This document shows positions 52,001 through 61,000 of a stretch of 64,000 nt of DNA, one piece after another (position 1 is the first letter of the stretch; each line of letters starts with the position of its first letter). The notes beneath the pieces were generated by a model. The model was given only the letters and a program-made list of their open reading frames with translations. It was not told where the DNA came from and did not search any database. Origin of the DNA: Paraescarpia echinospica (lineage: Eukaryota; Annelida; Polychaeta; Sabellida; Siboglinidae); contig CM034542.1 of NCBI GenBank assembly GCA_020002185.1, positions 57,566,273 to 57,630,272 of the forward strand, in the 5' to 3' direction. Position numbers and translations under genes: made by a program.

Positions 52001-55000
52001 ATGATTATAAACTTCAACTTTTTATGTGGTTCCCATAAGACTGTGTGTTTGAATGTGATAGCACAGACTGTTATTGCTGTTACAGTAAGATTAATTTTGA
52101 GAGATCACTACTTTCCTTGATGAAAATCATTTCCCTACTTAAATAGTGAAATTAAGATATGACAGCAGAGTTTTCACATATCACTAATGTTGAGTGTCTT
52201 TAAAATGAAATGCTTACGTTTCTTTGACTCGACAGTCGAAAACGACACTGTCGAGTGGCAAAGGTTTCTCCCCTTTCCCCATCAGGTGGAAGGTGTGGTC
52301 GATGCCATCCACGGTGTTTGTCAGTACAATGCGACCCTGGGAAGAGAAGCAATGTTCAATTTCTATCCCACAACCCAATAAATGTTTCTGATATACTTTG
52401 AAGACCTGTTCATGCAAACACCATAATATTTATAAACTTCTATTGATGAACCAGCAACAAAACTGTAGTAAACAGTTTGTAATTCATTACTGGAAAACAG
52501 CCAGGAAAGTTAACTCCTATGGTGCCAGAAGTGGGACAGGCTTACCTGCACGTGGCCCTCATGTTGGGGCCTGAACATGAGTGGGTAGTTTGTTGTCTGG
52601 AAGGCCTTCGCCACAAAGTTGGTTGGTCCGACGAAGCCTGCGCCGTCAATCGCTATTCGCATGGGCCAGTCGTGGCTTGACTGGTTCACCTGGACAGTAA
52701 ACACATGCAGTGGTCACTTCACAGCCGACTTCACGGTATTCAGTGTATATATTTGATCACGACGTACACACTATGCACAAAACAGGGGTGGGCTAAGAGT
52801 TGGAAGGTATACATTTTCAGTACACAGAATTTGGCAAACAATCATTTTGTTTGGCAATGTACAAAATGGGAGTCAGGTTTCAATGCAAAAGATTTCAAAT
52901 GAGGGTGTGAACCCTGTTTCCTGCCTCCACCCTGGGGTGTAATATCATAACTCCCTTACAAAAAACAGCCAAAATTATAAGCAAGAGCAATATATTAAAT
53001 GCACTTAAATCCATTAAGTGAAAATTTTTAACAACAGAGCAAAAATGACCTTGTCTGTTCTTCTACTAGAGTAAATACATTGAAGGTATACTGCCAGCCA
53101 AATTGAATGTGAATGTTGCATCTACGAAATATTCAAACTGAAAACAAAACATTCCAATTGTAAACAACAGCTACTGGCACTTATTGCAGAGGCAGCCATC
53201 AAGCAAATACCTTTGAAGTTGACTGATTCGCTTACTCCAAAGCCTAAGCGGGACGAAGTACAATAAGTGATTTTGGGTAACAAAACAGACAAGGTCACTT
53301 TAAAAGTTCCAATAATGATGGTGTGTATTTGGAAACCGAAAAATAATTAAATTCTCCACTGTCAAAAAACAAACGGTAAAGAAAAATAATTCATAGACAC
53401 TCTCCAAATATTTACAAATACGAATGAGTGTCTAATTTTATTACCTATGCTGATAGTTAGGCTTTCTAGCATCATCGATCAGAAGTGATACTTTATAAAA
53501 TATTCACTAATAAATGGTGTCAAAGAACAATAATTTTTATGCAGGTGTCATAAGGTACACAAAAATAATTCATTCTGTCAATTTTAGGGTGTCGGAAAAC
53601 ATACAGAGGCCGACTACTTAAGGTCACCGTGGTACAAAGTCATCCAAGACTAGAACAGATGCAGGTTGACATACAACTGGCAGGTCTTGTGTGATGGGCT
53701 GATGTACGGGAGACGTGAACTCTATCTGTGTTTCACTTCCTTCCGGGATCACAGTGCACTCAATGTGGAAGATGCGCACGTCGTTGTTGGAGCGAAGCAG
53801 AATGTTGCACGCGTACTGACCGGCCGTGTGAGCCACAAACGATATCGGCAACTCCACGAAATTGTCTGTCAATTCAAAGTATAGTTATTAAGTAATGTTA
53901 TTAGTAATACTATTAGTTTTATATGGCGCCACATCTAATGCAGTTCACATGTCTTTATAGGAAAGTTAAAAAAACACATAGAAATTAAACTTGTTATATA
54001 ATAACACATTACATATATGTATATAATATATATATATATAATATATAGTTTTAAAATAATTAAAACGATCAAGTAAAAATAACCAGGTAAGGTAAATTTA
54101 ATAACAGGTTGATACATTTTAACTACTTACTTTACCATGAGAATTGTTTTCTTTTTAATCTATTGATATTTACACAGCATTACTATCTTAATTGTTTTTA
54201 CTTTTATATTTAAATTTGTTTAATTTTTACTATTTATATTTTTGTTTTATGTAAAGTGCAATGAACGCTATGGATATGGCGCTATATAAAATAAAGATTA
54301 TTATTATTATATATTATTATACATACCGGTAGTATCGTAGAATAAAATAAGTTATGTTGAATTAAATTAAATAAATAATAAAAAACCAATAAGATAAATG
54401 TAGACATCAACAGGTTACTCCAAAATGATGTGGGAGAACCTTACCTTTGGGGTCGCCCGAGTTGTCCAGGGAGGCACGATACAGCGGGTTGGGGATGTAG
54501 ATATTACTGGCAGCCGTGAACTGCTTGTTGTCAATCTCCACATCAAACCTGTCTCCCTTGTCAGTGCGAGACTACAATTAAATATAAGATGGGTGAATTA
54601 AGAGACTATGAGGTATCAAAGTGAAATCCCGCATTTTAACTTGATTTGCAAATTCCCACAAGTTATAGAGATTTCATGCTTTCCTGTAATTTTGTTTTTA
54701 TTACAAAATATGGATGTGGATGGATAGTCAGGGTCCATTTTGGTGTCACAAAAAAATTTGAAAGCTACATTTCCATTCTTCCCAAGTTGAAAATTTGTGA
54801 CACTTGACACTCAATTCACTGCACTAGCAATGTGTTTTCAATTTTCCCAATTATGGGGGGACTGTTGGTTGGTGCAGTCCTATATATATATTTTTGTGAT
54901 TATTGTTTCTTATATTTACAAATTAGAACACCTAAATTTGTATGTATGTCTTTTCTGGAACACATTTAGGAGGGGGAATATATCCAGGGTGGAATATGGG

Positions 55001-58000
55001 AGGTTTAAGGTTATCTAGGGAGCACGAATGCCATTCAAATCCATACCAGGGAAAGATATCCAAGTGAAAGATAAACTGCCTCATCGGCCATTACTTACAA
55101 CATTGTCAGACTCTTCGCTGGCCGCAGAAAGCATCTTGAGCGCTTTAGTTACGAGTCCTCCACTAGAGAGCGTGTCAGTGCGTTGTCTTCGCTCCTTCTC
55201 CAGATCGGACATTTGCTGTGGAATGAGCAATTTTTGGTGTTAATTATCACACAGAATAATAGATGGATACATATATCTAAACAAACATAAAAGTGTAGAA
55301 AAATAACAGAATGAAGATAATGAAATTAGATAATGAAAATGCTTAAACGCCCATTTTAGTTATCTTTGTGTGAATGGACTAAAGTGATGAGCCTACAGAG
55401 GGAGGCAAACAGAAGAGCCACCCACTAGCTGTGCTGCAGTACCAGGGGTTACAGAGGAGGCAAACAGAAGAGCCACCCACCAGCTGTGCTGCAGTACCAG
55501 GGGCTACAGAGGGGGCAAACAGAACAGTCACTCACCAGCTGTGCTGCAAGTACTAGGGCCTTCTCCCTGGCTGTGTTGATGACTGGGACATGCAGCTTCT
55601 CCTTCACTGTCATGCCAACATCACACTTCCAGTAGATGGTGGTACTATTGCTTCGGAAGGTCATGGCATTACCACCGCCTGCTGAAGCAGAGGTCATAGG
55701 TCAGACAAAGGTGAAAGGTACAAAAGGTCACATGTTATAATATATTTTTATTTTGTATTCAAGTAAGGTTGTCTATCCTGGTACCCGCAACCAGAACAAG
55801 TGAGGTTGTCATTCCTGGTACCCACAATCAGAACAAGTGAGGCTGTCTGTCCTGGCACCCACAATCAGAACAAGTGAGGGTGTCTGTCCTGGTACCCGCA
55901 ATTAGAACAAGTGAGGTTGTCATTCCTGGTACCCGCAATCAGAACAAGTGAGGCTGTCTGTCCTGGCACCCACAATCAGAACAAGTGAGGTTGTCTGTCC
56001 TGGCACCCACAATCAGAACAAGTGAGGTTGTCTGTCCTGGCACCCACAATCAGAACAAGTGAGGGTGTCTGTCCTGGTACCCACAATCAGAACAAGTGAG
56101 GTTGTCTGTCCTGGCACCCACAATCAGAACAAGTGAGGTTGTCTGTCCGGACACCCACAATCAGAACAAGTGAGGTTGTCTGTCCTGGTACCCGCAATTA
56201 GAACAAGTGAGGTTGTCTGTCTTGGTACCCACAATCAGAACAAGTGAGGGTGTCTGTCCTGGTACCCACAATCAGAACAAGTGAGGTTGTCATTCCTGGT
56301 ACCCACAATCAGAACAAGTGAGGTTGTCATTCCTGGTACCCGCAATCAGAACAAGTGAGGTTGTCTGTCCTGGCACCCACAATCAGAACAAGTGAGGTTG
56401 TCTGTCCTGGCACCCACAATCAGAACAAGTGAGGGTGTCTGTCCTGGTACCCACAATCAGAACAAGTGAGGTTGTCTGTCATGGCACCCACAATCAGAAC
56501 AAGTGAGGTTGTCTGTCTGGGCACCCACAATCAGAACAAGTGAGGTTGTCTGTCCTGGTACCCGCAATTAGAACAAGTGAGGTTGTCTGTCCTGGCAGCC
56601 ACAATCAGAACAAGTGAGGGTGTCTGTCCTGGTACCCACAAAATCAGAACAAGTGAGGTTGTCTGTCTTGGCACCCATAATCCGAACAAATGAGGTTGCC
56701 TGTGCTGGCACTCGCAATCAGAACAAGTGAGATTGTCTGTCCTGGTACCCACAATCAGAATAAGTGAGGTTGTCTGTGCTGGCACTCGCAATCAGAACAA
56801 GTAAGATTGTCTGTCCTGGTACCCGCAAAATCAGAACAAGTGAGGTTGTCTGTCTTGGCACCCACAATCCGAACAAATGAGGTTGCCTGTGCTGGCACTC
56901 GCAATCAGAACAAGTGAGATTGTCTGTCCTGGTACTCGCAATCAGAACAAGTGAGATTGTCTGTCCTGGTACCCGCAATCAGAACAAGTGAGGTTGCCTG
57001 TGCTGGCACTTGCAATCAGAACAAGTGAGATTGTCTGTCCTGACACTTGCAATCAGAACAAGTGAGGTTGTCTGTGCTGGCACTCGCAATCAGAACAAGT
57101 GAGGTTGTCTGTCCTGGTACCCGCAATCAGAACAAGTGAGGTTGTCTGTCCTGGCACCCGCAATCAGAACAAGTGAGGTTGTCTGTGCTGGCACTCGCAA
57201 TCAGAACAAGTGAGGTTGTCTGTGCTGGCACTCACAATCAGAACAAGTGAGGTTGTCTGTGCTAGCACTCGCAATCAGAACAAGTGAGATTGTCTGTCCT
57301 GGTACCCGCAATCAGAACAAGTGAGGTTGTCTGTGCTGGCACTCACAATCAGAACAAGTGAGGTTGTCTGCCCTGGTACCCGCAAACAGAACAAGTGAGG
57401 TTGTCTGTCCTGGTACCTGCAAACAGAACAAGTGAGGTTGTCTGTCCTGGTACCCGCAATCAGAACAAGTGAGGTTGTCTGTCCTGACACTTGCAATCAG
57501 AACAAGTGAGGTTATCTGTCCTGGTACCCACAATCACAACAAGTGAGGTTATCTGTCCTGGTACCCGCAAACAGAACAAGTGAGGTTGTCTGTCTTGGCA
57601 CCCACAATCACAACAAGTGAGGTTGTCTGTCCTGGTACCCGCAAACAGAACAAGTGAGGTTGTCTGTCTTGGTACTCGCAAACAGAACAAGTGAGGTTGT
57701 CTGTCCTGGTACCCGCAAACAGAACAAGTGAGGTTGTCTGTCTTGGCACCCACAATCAGAACAAATGAGGTTGCCTGTGCTGGCACTCGCAATCAGAACA
57801 AGTGAGATTGTCTGTCCTGGTACTCGCAATCAGAACAAGTGAGGTTGTCTGTCTTGGCACCCACAATCAGAACAATTGAGGTTGTCTGTGCTGGCACTCG
57901 CAATCAGAACAAGTGAGGTTGTCTGTCCTGGCACCCACAATCAGAACAAATGAGGTTGCCTGTGCTGGCACTCGCAATCAGAACAAGTGAGGTTGTCTGT

Positions 58001-61000
58001 CCTGGTACCCGCAATCAGAACAAGTGAGGTTGTCTGTGCTGGCACTCGCAATCAGAACAAGTGAGGTTGTCTGTCCTGTTATATTAGCAGAAAGTTTGTT
58101 AAATCATGTAAAATAAAAAAGTGAACATGACGAATATCACAGGCCAACTGCTGTGACATGCTCCAGTTACGAGCAGTGTACACTCTCTGGCCTCTGTAAT
58201 ACTGCTAATAAAGGGTGTTTACAACAGTAATGTTTTCTTTACAACTTGCACAATATTCAAATTGCAAACAATGTTTTTGGCTTACTAAATGCAATTTGCA
58301 GGCTGTAGGCTTTCCACATCTTTATTATAGAATTAAGAACATTAAATCGAAACATGAGAAGCAGCCTCGGTATAAGGTGATGTGTTATAAAGCAGCCTCG
58401 GTATAAGGTGACGTGTTATAAAGCAGCCTCGGTATAAGGTGATGTGTTATAAAGCAGCCTTGGTATAAGGTGATGTGCTCTAAAGGGAGTTGGATAAGAA
58501 GTTTGCTCCAGTTTGCAGATCTAGAAAATCAAAAAGATTCAATCTTACCTTGAGAAAAGTAAATATGACTTGCTACAAAATATTAATTTTTCCTGAAAAA
58601 ACTTATTTTATTTATTTATTTGCATGCACAAAAAGTTGTGGATTTACCACAAGGTAGCGTTTCATGAGGCCATACTTTACATAATATATAATTATTAATA
58701 ATAACAATATATTACACATTACATATTTCAAGAGAAGGTGGTCTACATCCAAGTACTATATCACACTTATATTCAGACCCAAATTAAAAGAAAAACAGAA
58801 ATAAGCAACACAAAAAAGATTTTTTTTACACGGAACGCAGGAGACCACACAACAGTTTGAAACAAAACACCCTCAAAACATGCACTAAACTTATACTAGG
58901 CAACACAAACAGGTTGGCATGTTTGTTTTGACAAAAAGGGACAAACATGATTACCAGGCACACATGCACTAACTAGTCTACCTGGTTTGGGTAGCTGTTG
59001 CATAAAGTCTGGAAATGATGAGAACACAAACTGAATGTCAACCACAAGTGAAGAGAACAACATGCACTAACTAGGCTACCTGCTATAGTAAGCTGCCGGA
59101 AAACCGCTGAAACAAATAACATTACAGTATTACTATTTAGTCACATTTATCACTGTACCCGGGCATGTCAAAACGACCTGTCGGAACCTCGGTTTATTCC
59201 AACATCCAAAACACCCAAATCTGAAAGTGTGTACACTGGAATCTCACTACTAAGGTCACTCTTGGGAGTGGGCAAAAGTGGCCAGATTAGCGAGGTTATC
59301 GTATTAGTGGGACTAATTTCTTATACTTTACTGTATATGGAACAAATTTGGGACTGTATCCCAGGGGCCAGGGTGACCTTAATTGCGGGGAGGCTATTTT
59401 ATCGAAGTGATCATAAAGTGAAGTTGGATTGGTTAATGCCATAATGTATAAAAAAAAACATCCAGATGGTCGGATGGGTAACTAGGTTTCATGGAATTAC
59501 TATTTTATGTTGGGTGCACTGAATCAGTTGTATTATGACTCACAGACTGCTTTCTCAGTCTTTTCCCCAACTAACCATGGTCACGTTACAACATAGGCAT
59601 GCCCAACATCAAATAGGAATTTCAGGAAAAACCCACGACTACCCATCTGACCATTAACATGTTTATTTATCCATAACAGCATTAACCAATCAAACTGCTT
59701 GCTTTCAGATTTATGTGTTTTGGGTGTCGGGATATGTCAGGGGTATACTGATATATTCAGTAGGCCCTCATTTGCAAGGATGATTGCAGTAGACAAGTCA
59801 GATAATGTTAATCATCCTTCAGTCAAATTGAGCAGGTGCGTTGCTACGTCATGTCGATTCTGAAGTTTCTGCCTAAAACAGTCCATGCAACAACGATCAG
59901 TCCGATGCTCTAGATCAAGTTATAGATGAAACTGGAGTTGGGTTTATTATAAAAATGGTCTGAACATTCGAAAGTTTCAGGCCAAAGTTAAGTTTAAAAA
60001 ATTATTATTCTAATTAAATGTATTGGTGTGAGAGCACAACTTAAAAATATGTTGAACAAAATATGGCTAATGCACAGTTATAGTGCCAAGTTTACTTTTT
60101 CTCTGCAACTGTACAATAAAAAACATAGCATCAATAATAAAAAATAGCCTTGCTTATTATATTTGAAAATGCATTATAATTCTTACATAAGGTCAAGGCT
60201 CTCTTCTATGAGACAAATGTCTGTTTTCGAACAGCTTACATTTCACCTAAATTAATATAAAGTGAATATTCAATTGTTCTTGATCAAACGACAACTATTT
60301 GGCATCTTGGGAAAGATCAGAAATGTTTCATGTATTCTAAATACATATCATGCAAAATGCTGGCAAAAAAGTTTATCTTAATTATCTGTAACAAAACTGA
60401 ATATTTTACAATAGGTGATTTCAAGTGCTCAGGTCACCGGGATGAACTAATAACTTGACTAGGTGTCTAAAGCCAAACAAAACAGTTAACATTTTTAGTC
60501 TGAATCTAAAATAGGCAATGACACCATCTATATTTACAGGTTTCAATCAGCAAATTTATAGCTCAATATAAGACACATGAATATGTCTGTATACATGTAC
60601 AATGATGTAGATCTTTACAATAACCTTGTATAAATAAATCAACAGATACACCTTTACAACAACCTCTAAATTAAACGTGTTAAACAAAATTTCAAATTGT
60701 TTGAGATATTTTCAGTTGGTGGGAACACATTTTTTCCAAACCAGAATTTAGACACTTAAGTGGCAAAAGTTACCCTAAATCAAATTAACTTACATTAATT
60801 AAACCTACAATTATATTAACACAGCCTAACAAAGCAGACACCAGACAATTATTTAGGAAAAACTGCATTCCCAACAAACAAAAATGCAGGGGAACCGCAC
60901 ATCAGATACGTGAACCTGTTTTGGATGGCCTTAGTCTCTTTCTCCGCCTTATTGCTAAGGTCAACAAATGGGATGGTAAAGACAAAAGTTGACCGGTTGG

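Noticed and set aside
56531..57829. Several minus frames with QTTSLVLI or DNLTCSDC repeats
   Set aside because: Artefacts of the 37-bp minisatellite inside a CFAP47 intron.
55761..58079. CRISPR-like array
   Set aside because: Units are contiguous 37-bp tandem repeats without unique spacers, in a eukaryotic intron.
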